Assembly: GCA_003508835.1 (NCBI GenBank)
Contig: PUFA01000316.1
Coordinates: 1 to 64,000, forward strand
Direction: 5' to 3'
Source: Eonycteris spelaea
Lineage: Eukaryota > Chordata > Mammalia > Chiroptera > Pteropodidae
Length of the DNA: 64,000 nt
Made by a program: the position numbers and the translations under genes. Numbering within the stretch: position 1 is the stretch's first letter; every line of letters starts with the position of its first letter. Positions 37,060-49,439 of the stretch are shown here, piece by piece. The notes under the pieces are model-generated. The model was not told the origin of the DNA. It searched no databases and was given only the letters and a program-made list of their open reading frames with translations.

Positions 37060-39395
37060 CTTCTCAAACTGTTCCCAAAAATTGATGAGAGATGTCTCCC
37101 AAAATCATTTTATGAGGCCACCATAACCCTGATCCCCAAACCATAAAAAGACACTACAAAAAAAATAATAATATATATGCCAATATCACTGATGAACATA
37201 CATGCAAAAACTCTCAACAAAATAGCTGCAAACCACATTCAGAAATACATTGAAAAGATCATATACCATGACCAAGTGGGGTTTGTTTACTACCAGAATG
37301 AAAGGTTGGTTCAATATCCACAAATAAATTAACTTGATACACCATATAAACAAAATGAAGAACGAAAATCATACAACCACATCAATAGACACAGAAAGGG
37401 CACCGGACAAAATCCAACATCCATTTATAATAAAAACTCTCATAAAAGTAGACATAGAAGGAACATACCCAACATAATAAAGGCCACCCATATATGACAA
37501 ACTATTAGCTAATGCCATACTGAACAGGGAAGAGTTAAAAGTACTTTCTTTACAATCCAGAACAAGACAAGGATGTCTACTTTCACCATTTTTATTAAAC
37601 ATAGTATTGAAAGTCCTAGTCATAGCAATCAGACAAGGAAGAGAAATAAAAGGTATCCAAACTGAAAATGAAGAAGTAAAACTGTCATTACCTACAGATG
37701 GCATGATACTATATAGAGAGAACCCTAAAGAGCCACCAAAAAACTGTTAGAACTATAAATGAACTCAGGAAAGTAGCAGGATACAAAAATTTATACTCAG
37801 AAATCAGCTGCATTTTTATACACTAATAAGGAAATATCAGAAAGAGAATTTAAGAAGCAATTCCATTTATAATTACATTTTTTAAAAAAATACCTAGGAA
37901 GAAATTTAGCCAAGGAGGTAAAAGACCTGTACTCAGAAAATTATAAGACAGTGAAGAAACTGAAGAAGGTACAAATAAAGGGAAGTGTATACCATGTTTA
38001 TGAACAGAGAGAATTAACCATTAAAATGTCCATACTACTAAAGCGATCTATAGATTCAATGCAATTCCTATCAAATATCAATGGCATTTCTCACAGAACT
38101 AGAATAAATAATCTTAAAATTTATATGGAACCATGAAAGACCCCCAAATAGCCATGGCAATCTTGAGAAAGAACAAAGTTGAAAGTATCACACTACCTGG
38201 TATCAAACTATATTACAAGGCAATAGTAATCAAAACAGCATGGTACTGCCATACAAATAGACACAGATCAATGGAACAGAATAGAGAGCCTAGAAATAAG
38301 CTCATGCCTATATGGTCAAATAACTTATGACAAAGTAGGCAAAAATATGCAGTGAGGTAAATACAGTCTATTCATAAATGGTACTGGGAAAACTGTACAA
38401 ATACATGCAAAAAAAATATGAAACTAGACCACCTTTTTACACCATAAGCAAAAATAAACTCAAAATGGATTAAAGACTTAAATGAAAGACACAAGACCAC
38501 AAAATTCCTAGAAGAAAACAGACAGCAAACTCAATGACATTGCTCTTAGCAATATTTTTTTCTAATATGTCACCTTGTGTAAGGACAACAAAAGAAAAAA
38601 TAAACAAATGGACTATATCAAACTAAAAAGGTTTTGCACAGCAACGTAAACCATCAATAAAACAAAAAGACAATCTACTTAATGGGAGAAGATATTTGCC
38701 AATAATACATCTAATAAGAGGTGTTTTTTGGATTAATATTCGAAAATGTAAAGAACTCATGCAACATCGAAAAATTAAGCATTGGATTAAAAGATAGGCA
38801 GAGCACCTGAGTAGACATTTCTCTAAAGAGGACATACAGATAGCCAATAGACATATGAAAAGGTGCTCAACGTCACTAATCATCAGAGAAATGCAAATTA
38901 AAACCACACTTTACACCATCAGAATGGCCATCATCAACAAATCAACAAATAGGTGAAGATAAGGATATGGAGTAAAGGAAACCCTCGTGCACTGTTGGTG
39001 GGGTTGCATACTGGTGCAGCCACTATTGAAAACAAAATGGAGGTTCCTCAAAAAATTAAAAATAGAACTACCTAATGACCCAGAAATTGCACTTCTGTGT
39101 ATTTATCCAAAGAAACCCAAAATACTAATTCAAAAAAGATATATGTATCCCTATGTTCATCACACAGCTTTTTACAGTAGCCAAGATATAGTAGCAAACT
39201 AAGTGTTCACTGATAGACAATTAGCTAAAGAAGTTGTGGTCATCAAAATTAGAATGGAATATTAGTCATCAAAAAAAGAATGAAACCTTACCATTTGGAA
39301 TGATATGGGTAGACCTAAAGAGTATGACACTAAGTGAAATAAGTCAGACAAAGAAAGACAAATACAATATAATTGCACTGATATTTTGAGACTAA
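37060..39395 (+). mobile_element. L1B, left part: 5'-truncated L1, ORF2 from the RT region
   Basis: Begins inside ORF2 with CTTCTCAAACTGTTCCCAAA and runs through the reverse-transcriptase and C-terminal sections to CAGACAAAGAAAGACAAATA near 39360. At about 37685 the usual FADDM catalytic box reads PTDGM, so one of the two metal-binding aspartates is gone. Many stops and frame changes are present. The open frames at 37951, 38133, 38623 (antisense) and 38987 are pieces of it. At about 39395 it is cut by the 5' end of L1C. The missing 3' UTR resumes at 46370. Confidence 0.85.
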
Positions 39396-39585
39396 AAAAA
39401 TAGGGATTCTGGGAAACATAGTGGAATAAGAGACATCCTCAGATCTATCCCCTTGAAACAACAATAAGCTAAACATCTAAAACTCAATAAAAATACCCAA
39501 ACTGCACACAAGCACATCTGAGTGTGGGATCTGTACATAAGAGCTACCACAGATCAGAACCCTCGGGTGTCAGGCGGTGGACTGG

Positions 39586-40225
39586 GAGAAATCAAGAAAC
39601 TGCCTTTCGCAGCCTCCAGAGCTCCCTGTAGGAAGAGGGGAAAGGGTGAAGGTGCGGTGACTTCATTAAACAACCCTGCCTAGAAGTACCGAGAACTCTA
39701 CACGGCCAGCAGCAGGGCCCAGTTATCAGGGCAGAAAGCAGAGAAGTGGGATGGGACAACGGAGAAACAATAGTGGATTTTTACTGGCCCCAGTTGCAAA
39801 ACCGAGGCTGAGCTGCAGCCCACAACCCCCAAACCAGAGGGCCCCTACCCCTTTCCCTTCAAGACTGATTACCATGGAGCCCCAGGGGAATCTGAGCAAA
39901 TGCTGCCGAGACCAAAGCTACCTCTTGAGTGTCTGGAGCTCCCTGCAGGAGGAAGGGAAGAGGAGAAGGTATGACAACTGCCCTGAACAACCTTGCCTGG
40001 AAGTGCCAGGACTTCTATTCAGCCGGCAGCAGGTCTCAGTCATCAGGGCAGAAAACAGAGAAGTGGTACGAGACCGCCAAGAAACAGTTGATTTTTACTA
40101 GCCGTGGTTGCAAAACCAAAGCTGAGCTACAGCCCCCAAATCCCAACCTAGAGGGGCCATCCCCACCCTCTAAGATCAATCACCACGGAGCCTCAGGGCA
40201 ATCAGCAAAAGCAGCCAAAACTGTT
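39586..40225 (+). repeat. Two tandem ~318-bp monomers in the L1C 5' UTR
   Basis: Unit 1 spans about 39586-39907 and unit 2 about 39908-40225. Matched anchors: GAGCTCCCTG at 39619 and 39936 (317 apart), ATCAGGGCAG at 39725 and 40042 (317), ATTTTTACT at 39777 and 40091 (314), and a GGAGC(C) site at 39876 and 40187 (311). Both units are GC-richer than their surroundings. They produce the overlapping open frames at 39751-40101 (116 codons) and 39929-40231 (100 codons), which are not L1 proteins. Rodent L1 promoters are known to consist of tandem monomers. The units here look similar in principle but are unrelated in sequence as far as I can tell. Confidence 0.85.
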
Positions 40226-40484
40226 TGCTAACACTGACAGGGACTGAAACTGAGTATAGCAAGTGTGATTAAATTTCTACAAGAAAAAAAGAAAAATATT
40301 ATTAAGGCTTTATATAAAGCAGGGATCCAAGAGGCTTAGATGCCACCTACTGGAAACCAAAAGAAAAGCACCTTCTTTGTAGCAGGCTAAAGAGAGACCT
40401 TATATATAATAAATCTTCTTTCTGGAAAAACAGCAGAATACACTTCCATTAATGCCCAGGTGGAGAAATAGTCCATTAAACACC

Positions 40485-41420
40485 ATGAACAACCAAGGTG
40501 ACAAGGCATCTCAGAAAGAGAAAAATCTCCAGAAAATAAGCTTACATAGAAATATGCAACTTAAATGACAGAGATTCAGGATGGTACTTCTGAAAAAAAC
40601 TCAATGACCAAAACAACTAAATCAATAATTTCAGAATTGAAAAAAACAACTAGATAAGCAGAGCAAGGAGACTGAAACCCTCAAAAGAACCAAATAGAAC
40701 TTCTGGAAATGAAGAACACACTGCAAGATTGAAAAATGAAATAGCAAGCTTGGGAATAGAGTGACCAAATGGAGGAAAGGATCAGTGATATCAAAGACAG
40801 AAATCTAGAAATAATCAGAAGGAAGAAGAGAGAACCGAATAATGAAAAATAATGTAAGAGTAAAACAAGAATTAGATGATACTATCAGGAGAGAAAACAT
40901 AAGAATAATGGGCATTATTGAAGGTGAAGGAAAGAAGCAGAGACTAGGAAGCATTTTTCAGACAAAATAATGGACAAGAATTGTCCCAAAATCTAAAGAA
41001 TGAGCTAGAGCTTGGAATTCAGAAGTCAACAGGACATCCAATTATCTACCCAAAAAGGCCTTCGCCAAGATACATTTGTCTTAAAGTTATCAAAAAACAA
41101 TAGCAAAGATCAGAATTCTCAGGCAGCCAAGGAGAAGAAAACAGTAACTTATAAAAGGTAAACCATTAGATTATCCTTGGACCTTCTCAGCGACAGACCT
41201 TACAAGCCAGCAAGGGGAATGGAAATCAAATATTTAACTATTAAGTGAAAGGAATTACCAGCCTAGAATAATGTATCCACCTAAGATCTCCTTTAGATAT
41301 GGAGAAATTAAGACCTTTATGAGACATACAAAAATTGAGGGAATTCTCCACTACGAGGCCTGCATTTACAGGAAATACTAAAAGAGGTAGCTCACCTAAA
41401 AAACAATAACAACAAAAAAA
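40485..41420 (+). pseudogene. L1C ORF1 remnant
   Basis: The start is placed at the ATG in ACACCATGAACAACCAAGGT (about 40485) because it follows the 5' UTR and is preceded by a purine-poor CACC context as in other L1 ORF1s. The first residues are readable (MNNQGDKASQKEKN). In-frame stops then follow every 20-40 codons. The C-terminal part, with the PCFTYLQEIL-like end region around 41350-41400, is visible only in pieces. The RNA-binding protein it once encoded is lost. Confidence 0.7.
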
Positions 41421-41659
41421 TACGTAATTAGGAGTGAAGTGACTATCAGACAAATAGTACAAAGGAATGCAACCCTTACTAAGAACAGGGCATTATAAGC
41501 TTAATAATAAGAGAATTGCTATAGCAAGATAGTAATGAATGTTTCAGCATACATAGAGACAAACTGAGATAACAATGACTAAAGAAGGGGAGGATTCAAA
41601 AATCCAAATTCACAAAGGGAATGGAGATAGGACACACGCAGAAGAAAAATGGATGACTA

Positions 41660-41709
41660 TACATACAAACACACACACACACATACAATATATATGTGTG
41701 TTGTATATA

Positions 41710-41751
<42 letters not shown>

Positions 41752-41768
41752 GTGTATGTATGTATATT
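41660..41768 (+). repeat. CA/TA/TG compound microsatellite
   Basis: AC repeats at about 41668-41682, a pure TA run of about 28 bases at 41714-41741, then TG repeats and TATGTATGTA. It lies between ORF1 and ORF2 of L1C. The 84-codon frame at 41575-41829 is a translation of it. Confidence 0.95.
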
Positions 41769-43487
41769 AAACTATCCTTTCCACATTTGTAATGGTCACC
41801 ACACACCAAAGATCCAAACACAAATATAAACATAAAACAAGAAAAAAAACAGAGGAAAAACCCACAAAAGCCAAACCAAAATTAAAAAAAAACACAAGGA
41901 CAAGGAGGACAATGGAAACACTGAGCTACTAGAAAGCAAAAGGTAAATGGCTATAAGAAACTTCATATTTCAATAATCACCCTAATGTAAGTGGACTGAA
42001 CTCACCAATAAAAAGGCACAGAGTTGCAGAATGGATCAAAAAACAAAACCCAACCATATGCTGCCTCCAGGAGACACATCTCAGCTCCAAAGACAAATAT
42101 AGACCCAAAGTGAAAGGTGGAAAATTATATTTCAAGAAAGTGCATTCTGAGAAAAGCAGAAGTGATTCTAATATTGAATGAAATAGATTTTAAAATAAAA
42201 AAGGTAAAGAAAGATACTGATGGACACTTCATAATGATAAGGAAATCATATTCCAAGAAGACATAACACTTATTAATATCTATGCTCCCAAACAGGGAAC
42301 CCCAAAATATGTAAAGCAATTACTAACAGAAGGGAGAAAACAGACCAAAACACTATTTAGTAGGGGACCAAATAATCCCCACTGTGGATATGGACATTTC
42401 ATCCAAACAGAAAATCAATAAGGAAATAACATCCTTAAATGACATATTAGACCAGCTGGACATAATTGACGTATACAGAGCCTTCCATCCAAAAACAGCT
42501 GCTTATACATTCTTCTCTAGCGCACATGGAACATCTCAAGAATCGACCACATAGTGGGACACAGAGATAGCCTCAACAAATATAAGAGGGTTGAAATCCA
42601 CCAACATATTCTCTTTCATAATGCTTTGAAACTAGAGATCAACTGCAAAAAAGAGATCAGGAGAACACAATACATGGAATTAAAAACATGCTACTGAAGA
42701 AAGACTGGTCACAGAAGAAATATAAAACAGAGATCAAGATATACATAGAAATGAATGATAATGATAGCACAACCTAATCAAAACTTTGGGACTCAGCAAA
42801 AGTGGTCATAAGAGGAAATTCATATCATTACTGACCTAGCTCCAAAAAGAAGAATGAGCCCAAAAAACAACCTAACACTTCATCTTAAAATCTAGAAAAG
42901 AAAGAACAAATGAGGCCTAAATCAGCAAGAAGGAAAGAAATAATCAAACTAGAGCAAAAATAAATGAAATTGAAAACAAACAAGCAAACAAAAAAACAAC
43001 AAAGGCCTGGTTTTGAGAAGTTTAATAAAAATGACAAACCCTGGCTAGATCGCTGAAGAAAAAAAAGAAAAGACACAAATAAACAAAATTAGGGATGAAA
43101 AGAGAGGAAATTACACCTGACATCACAGAAATACAAAGGATATACAAGAGTAGTAATATAAAGACAATATAATAAAGTATAATTTAATACAAAATTTAAT
43201 AACAGAAGAAATGGACCAGTTCTTGGAAAATACATCTTCCTAGACTGAATCAAAGAAAAATTGGAAAATCTAAATAGACCTATCAGCAGTATAAGAAATT
43301 GAACAATCACCAAACCTACCAAAAAGTAAAGTCAGGACCAGATGGCTTCACACGTGAATTCTACCAAACATTCAAAGATTTTAATACCTGTTCCCTCAAA
43401 CTCTTCCAAAAACATCAAAAGGAGGCAATACTTCCAACTCATTTTATGAGGCCAATTTTACTCTGGTACCAAAACCTGTAAAGATAA

Positions 43488-43516
43488 CGGAAAGAAAGAA
43501 AAGAAAGAAAAGAAAA

Positions 43517-43558
<42 letters not shown>

Positions 43559-43731
43559 GAGAGAGAAAGAGAGAGAGAGGAAGGAAGGAAGGAAGGAAGG
43601 AAGGAAGGAAGGAAGGAAGGAAGGAAGGAAGGAAGGAAAGGAAGAAAGAAAGAGAAGAAAGAACGAAAGAAAGAAAGAAAGAAGAAAGAAAGAATAGAAA
43701 GAAAGAAAGAAAGAGAAAGAGAAAACTACAG
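43488..43731 (+). repeat. Complex purine tract in L1C RT region
   Basis: About 245 bp, almost pure purine on the plus strand. It has GAAA/AAAAG units, then GA repeats, a GGAA array at about 43579-43638, then AAAG again. Only a C near 43664 and a T near 43694 break it. It sits where L1 normally has a short A-rich stretch between the ACCAAAACC and ACTACAGACCAATATC phrases, and probably grew from that. The antisense frame at 43458-43736 (S/F/L-rich) is an artefact. Confidence 0.97.
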
Positions 43732-44906
43732 ACCAATATCTCTCATGAACACAAATGCAAAAATCCTAAATAAGATACTAGCGAACTTAATACAGCAACA
43801 TATTAGAAAGATTATATACCATGATCAAATGGGCTTCATCCCAGGGGCACAGGGATGGTTCAACATATGCAAATTGATTAATGTGATACACCACATAAAC
43901 AAATTAAAAAATTAAAAATCATATGAGCATATGAATAGATGCAGAAAAAGCCTTTGACAAGATATAGCATACATTTATGATCAGAACACTTAACAAAATC
44001 AGTATAGAAGGAAAGTACCTTAACATAATAAAGGCTACATATGACAAACCCTCAGCCAACATTATACTTAATGGTAAAAAACTAAAAACCTTCCCCTAAG
44101 ATCAGGAACAAGACCAGACTGTCCATTATCGCCACTCTATTCAATATAACATTGGAGGTGCAATCAGATAATGATAGCACAACAAGTGCAATCAACAAGA
44201 GAAGATATAAAAGGCATCCAAATAGGATACAAAGAAGTCAAACTGTCACTATTTGCAGATGGCATGATTCTCTATATAGAAAACCCTAAAGACTATATAA
44301 GAACACTACTAGAAACAATAAGCAAATCAGTAAAGTCTCTGGATACAAAATCATCATTCAAAAATCCATAGTGTTCCTATACTCTGATAATGAATTGTCA
44401 AAAAAAGTGGGAAAAATAACTTCTTTTGCTATTGCAACAAAAAGGATAAAATATCTGGAATAAATTTAATGAAACATGTGAAGGACTTATATAATGAAAA
44501 ATATAAGACCCTATTAAAATAAATCAAAGAAGATACAAAGAAATGGAAAGATATTTTGTGTTCTTGGATTGGAAGAATCAGCATAGTTTTAAATGATCAT
44601 ATTACCTAAATCATTATACAGATGTAATGCAATCCCCATCAAATCCCATCAGCGCTTTTTAAAGAAATAGAACAAAAAAAATTTATCAGATTTGTATGGA
44701 AGCACAACTGACCCAGAATTGCCAAAGCCATCCTGAGAAAAAAGAATGAGGCTGGAGGCATCTCTCTGCCTGACTTCAAATTATACTACAAAGTGACAAT
44801 AATCAAAACAGCATTGGATTGGCAGCAAAACAGACACACAGACCAGTGGAACAGAATCGAGAGTCCAAGAAGTAAACTCATATTTATATGGGCAAACAGT
44901 TTTCGA

Positions 44907-44907
<1 letters not shown>

Positions 44908-44937
<30 letters not shown>
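44908..44937 (+). repeat. 30-bp A homopolymer inside L1C
   Basis: A pure run of 30 A residues within ORF2 of L1C, expanded from a short A run in the coding sequence. There is no sign of a separate SINE insertion. Confidence 0.95.
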
Positions 44938-44939
<2 letters not shown>

Positions 44940-46316
44940 CATACAGTGGAAGAAGGAAAGCCTCTTGAATAAATGGTGCTGGAAAAATTGGAAGGCCACC
45001 TACAAAAGAATGAAATAGACTGTTATCTATCACCACACACCAAAATGAACTCAAAATGGATCAATTCATAGAAGAAATCAATATCCAGAATCATATAAAA
45101 TTCATAGAAGAAAACACAGGAACTAAACTCAAGGACCTGGGACTTAAAGAGATTTTATGATTTTGACCTCAAAGGCAAGGGAAGTAAAAGCTAAAATAAA
45201 TGAATGGGACTACATCAAACTAAAAAGCTTTGCTCAACAAAAGAAATCACAACAAAGTAAAGAAAGAGCAACCATCTGAATGGAAAAAATATATTTTGCA
45301 AGCAATACCTCCAATAAGGGCCTCTAATATCCAAAATATACAAAGAACTCATATGACTCAATCTCAACTAAAAAACACATGATTCAATAAAAAAAAAAAA
45401 AAGAAAGAAAGAAAGAATGAATGGACAGAGGACGTGAATAGACACTTCTCCCTAGAGGACATTCAAATGGCCAACAAATATGAAAAGATGTTCAACTTTT
45501 CACTAGCTATTAGAGAAATACAAATCAAAACCACAAATGCAAATCAAAACCACCTGTTAGAATGGCTACAATCAACAGGATAAGTAATAACAAATGTTGG
45601 AGAGGATACAGAGAAAAAGGAACCCTCCTACTCTGCTGTTGGGACTGTAAATTGGTACAGCCACTATGGAAAAAGGTATGGAGTTTCCTCAAAAAACAAA
45701 GAATTGATCTACCATATGATCCAGCAATCCCTCTACTGGGCATTTATCCACAAAGACTTGAAAACTCATATCTGAGTTCATAGCGGCATTATTCACAGTG
45801 GCCAGGACATGAAAGCAACCAAAGTGTCCTATGACAGATGATTGGATAAAGAAACTGTGGTACATATATACAATGGAATATTACTCAGCCATAAGAAGAG
45901 ATGAAATACTGTCATTTGTGACAACATGGATGGACCTCTAGATAATCATGCTAAGCGAAATAAGCCAGACAGAAAAGTTGAAAATCACATGATATCACTT
46001 ATAGATGGGATATAAACCTAAAAGCAACAAATGAATAGGACAAACAAACAAGAGACTCAGGGACATGGACAATGGACTAGTGGTTACCAGAGGATAAGGG
46101 GCAGGGGAGGAGGGAGGAGGTAGACGGTATAAAGGGAGTCAAATATAGGGGAAGAGAGGAAGGGCGAAGTAAGTAAGGGGATCAAATATGTGGTAGCTGA
46201 AGGATACTGGACTTCAGGTAGTAAACACACAATAGAATATATAGATGTCAAATTATAATGTACACCTGAAAATTATATAATTGTATCAACCAATGTTACC
46301 CAAATAAACTTAAAAT

Positions 46317-46366
46317 ATAAATAATAGATAGATATAGATAGTATAGATAGATAGATAGATAGATAA
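46317..46366 (+). repeat. (TAGA)n at the L1C tail
   Basis: TAGA/GATA repeats directly after the L1C 3' end. Microsatellites often start in L1 A-rich tails, and this one fits. Confidence 0.95.
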
Positions 46367-46369
46367 AAA

Positions 46370-46700
46370 TAAAAAACAAAATAAATGAACAAACAAAAAA
46401 GAAATTCATATGATACAGAGGGAAAAAATGATGGCTGCAAGACAGGAGGGAAGCTGGAGGCTTAGTGAAAAAGGGGAAAAGATTAGGAAGTACAAATTGG
46501 CAGTTATAAAATAGTCCTAAGGATGTAAAGTACAACATAGGGAATATAATCAATAATATTGTAATATATGTACAGTGCCAGGTGGTACCAGACTTATCAA
46601 GAGGAATCATTTCCTAAGTTATATAAATGTCTAACAGCTATGCTGTATACCTGAAACTAACATAATATTGAATATAAGTATAAATGGAGATTTTTAAAAA
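46370..46700 (+). mobile_element. L1B, right part: 3' UTR
   Basis: The sequence picks up where L1B stopped at 39395: TCATATGATACAGAGGG, AGTACAAATTGGCAGTTATA, GGATGTAAAGTACAACATAG, and the end ACCTGAAACTAACATAATAT plus an A-rich tail. It is the same 3' UTR type as that at the end of L1A, and unlike that of L1C. This supports L1C having split L1B. No clean duplication was readable because both sides are A-rich. Confidence 0.8.
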
Positions 46701-49439
46701 TGAATAAAAAATATGATCTGCAGTTTTTGAAATAATTGTAAACATACCTATTTATAATTTTCTATTATGTTATTTCAAGTACTATGTCATAAGCTTTTCA
46801 TGAGAAAAAAAAAAAAACATTCAGTCACAGGCAAGTCTCATTTGGTCCTTAGAATTGATCCTTAAAATTGCTGGTGGTGAGTAGCACATTTATCATAATT
46901 TTCTAGATGTGGAAACTGAGACACAAAAAGATTTAGTGATTTCTATATGAATAGTCAATAATTTAATGAGAGAGCGATGAACTTCCACTCTGTTTTTATT
47001 TTGTTTTCATGCCACTTTTAATTCTGACAAGAGCAGATACATTTTCCAGCTAAGATGGCCAACTAGCATAGTGCTAGGATTCCCGTAGCTAATATTTTAA
47101 CAGATAAACTACAGTAAAATGAAATTTGCATGTGAAAAAATCAGTACTTGCAGAGAAAGCTCATGAATTCTCTCTTAGAGAATGCATGACTTTAAACATA
47201 GTAGATACCCCATAAACTTAAGATAAATGCAAGAACAAATAAATGGCTAATTGATCTATACATATTTTTACAATCTAGAAGCATTTAAAATTATTCTGCT
47301 AGAATAAAACCACACACCTATTTAATCATACAAATGCCTAGAATACCCTAGATCGAAGCAAATGGCTTTAATTTAAATATATTGCAAAGTTTAAAACACA
47401 GACACACCCTCAATCATAATCGACATGACAGGTAGATTGGACTCATTTTACAGAATAACAGCATAAACATACAAGTAAATTCCATACTAAACTTCATCAG
47501 TACATGTGCATTTATTATAAATAAATATATCAAGAAGTCTGAAGAAGGCTTGAGAATGCTATCTATAAAAATTATCTAAGACTGGTCTTTCAAATTCTTC
47601 TGTCCAATTCTGAGTATGCAGTTGACAACAGGATATGTACACATCCAAATTGGGAGCATCACCTGTCATCTAGCAGTAGATGAAAGTGTCATTCTCTAGT
47701 ATAAGTATAGTTTCATGGCAATTGTTAATACGTGCCAGCTCTATGAACACATTTTTTTAGACAGTGACTTGAAGGACCCTGAAATGATAAAGGTAAAGAA
47801 TATCGTGCCACTTGAACCAGAATGTGATAATACCAACTTGAAATTTCTTGAAAGGAAAAGTAGATATTACATACCAAATACGTTTTTTAAAGTACTACAG
47901 AAATTAAAAGCTTGCTAGGAAAACAATAGGTGGAGTTTCACAGAACTATAGCAAAACCATCCAAGCCCGCTCTATCTAATACAAAGTTACCAACCACATG
48001 TGGTATTGAAATATGGTTAATGCAACTGAGGAACAAAATTATTTAATTTATTTAATTTAAACTAATTTAAAGTTACATGTAATTATAATTATATTTTTTA
48101 ATTACACTTAACGATTAATTGTGGTTAATTTAATTTAAATGTAAAAATCCATCCTCAATACAATTAGGAAACTTTTAAATATACTTGGAACAATTTAGGT
48201 GTATGTGACTATTTCCTCAACTATAAACTCTATGAAATCTAAATCCATAAACAGCAAGTGGTTTACTGGTGAAAACCTAGTGTCCAAATTAAGTTGTCTG
48301 ATACAGTGGTTGTTAGCTACTTGCAGAAAAATTCAAAGACAAATACCTGTTTTCTTAAGCACAGCACACTCTGCTAAGTATTTTCTAAAAGACTCATAAA
48401 TAAACTCATAAATAAAAGACTCATAAATAAAATCATGACAATTAAATACCAAATGCATAGTTTTCTCCTAAAAAAAAAATAAGAAAACAGTACAGAAAAA
48501 AACAAGAAAATGTTTTGAAAGAAATTTGCTATATGTTTTGTGGGCTTGGATTAGATATTAGAATTAATATCAAACTATCAAAATACCACCAATATTCTTA
48601 ATATTAAGTCTCACAATTATATTGGACATGTGTTCAAAACGCAGCAATCCAAGTCATAGTGGTATAGTGGTCAACCACGCCATTACCAAAATCTTAAAAC
48701 ACATTACCAGGATGTAAGATGGAGATGTTAGTTTGGAATGAGTGAAGAAATACCCACTTGGTATTATAGATCAGAGGTATATGCATTCAAAGTAAAACAA
48801 AACAGAACCAAAGGTAGAAAGGTTGAATAAATTTTTGTTTCAGTTCTTAAAGTACAAAATCTTGAAAATATTTTTACTTTTTTCTTCAAGATCCCACTTT
48901 AAACATTCCTCAAAACTATTTGAAGGATAATACACAAGATTCTGGACTTTGATTGTAAACTCCACAGCAATAGATAGAAACTACTACAAAGTTTGGAAGA
49001 AAAATTAGGATAAAAACTTAAAAGCGTCATCCAGAAAGCATAATCTAGCTCCATAAAGACAACAAGAAATAAAGATTATTTGGAATGTTCTTTGAATGCA
49101 GGAAGTATGCTATTTAAATTCCCACATGTTAAACAATTACAAAAGTTTAGAAGCAAAACCTTTGTACAGAAGAAGCAGCATATCAAAACCTGGAATAATG
49201 GATTCAATTCCGTCTGCTGTTCACATGTCAAGACAAATGTTAAGAGACCGAAAAGAGATGAGAAGGTGAACCAACATAGCCAAAACTAAAGGGAAACAGA
49301 TTCGACATCTTCCAGAAAAAAAAATGAAAGGTGCTTAGAATGTTTCAGAGCCTATTTTTAAAATACTAAAACAAGAGACAGCGAATACCATTTTGTTTAA
49401 AAAAATACACTTTAGGCCAATTAGATCATTGCATACATT
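46701..49439. other. Non-coding, AT-rich
   Basis: Mostly unrecognised. A short antisense MIR-like piece lies at about 46880-46965 (TTCTAGATGTGGAAACTGAG). The low-complexity AT block at 48030-48150 is notable. The 66- to 69-codon frames at 47715, 48199 and 49080 have no recognisable product. Confidence 0.45.

Larger units (their letters stand above)
41940..46000 (+). pseudogene. L1C ORF2 remnant
   Basis: The remnant of the endonuclease/reverse-transcriptase protein. The endonuclease part is at about 41940-42700 (ACCCTAATGTAAGTGGACTG and the CTGCCTCCAGGAGACACATC region). The reverse-transcriptase part is at about 43300-44500. The C-terminal part extends to about 46000. At 44240-44275 the catalytic box reads FADGM instead of the usual FADDM, so an aspartate is replaced by glycine (GAC to GGC). 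The reading is broken by many stops, by the purine tract at 43488-43731, and by a 30-base A run at 44908-44937. Open frames at 43299, 44171 and 45562 are fragments of it. Confidence 0.85.
39396..46316 (+). mobile_element. L1C: nearly 7-kb full-length L1, dead, inserted in L1B
   Basis: The 5' end is recognisable as GGATTCTGGGAAACATAGTG then GGAATAAGAGACATCCTCAG. It has a long 5' UTR (to about 40484) with two tandem units, a ruined ORF1 (about 40485-41420), a short spacer containing a CA/TA/TG microsatellite, ORF2 (about 41940-46000) and a 3' UTR ending TTGTATCAACCAATGTTACC and CAAATAAACTTAAAATATAA. The tail has turned into a TAGA repeat at 46317-46366. The length is in the normal range for a complete L1. 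Every frame carries many lesions. It interrupts L1B, so it is the younger of the two. Confidence 0.9.

Noticed and set aside
37369..37704. 111-codon minus-strand frame
   Set aside because: Antisense shadow of the L1B reverse-transcriptase region.
39751..40231. Overlapping 116- and 100-codon frames in GC-richer DNA
   Set aside because: They lie in the tandem 5' UTR monomers of L1C and reflect GC-rich repeated non-coding sequence.
43458..43736. Serine/leucine/phenylalanine-rich frame resembling a membrane protein
   Set aside because: It is the antisense of the purine tract in L1C.
48640..48720. tRNA-like box A motif (GTGGTATAGTGGTCAACCA)
   Set aside because: No T-loop GGTTCGAATCC-type box B, acceptor stem or SINE tail at the right distance.
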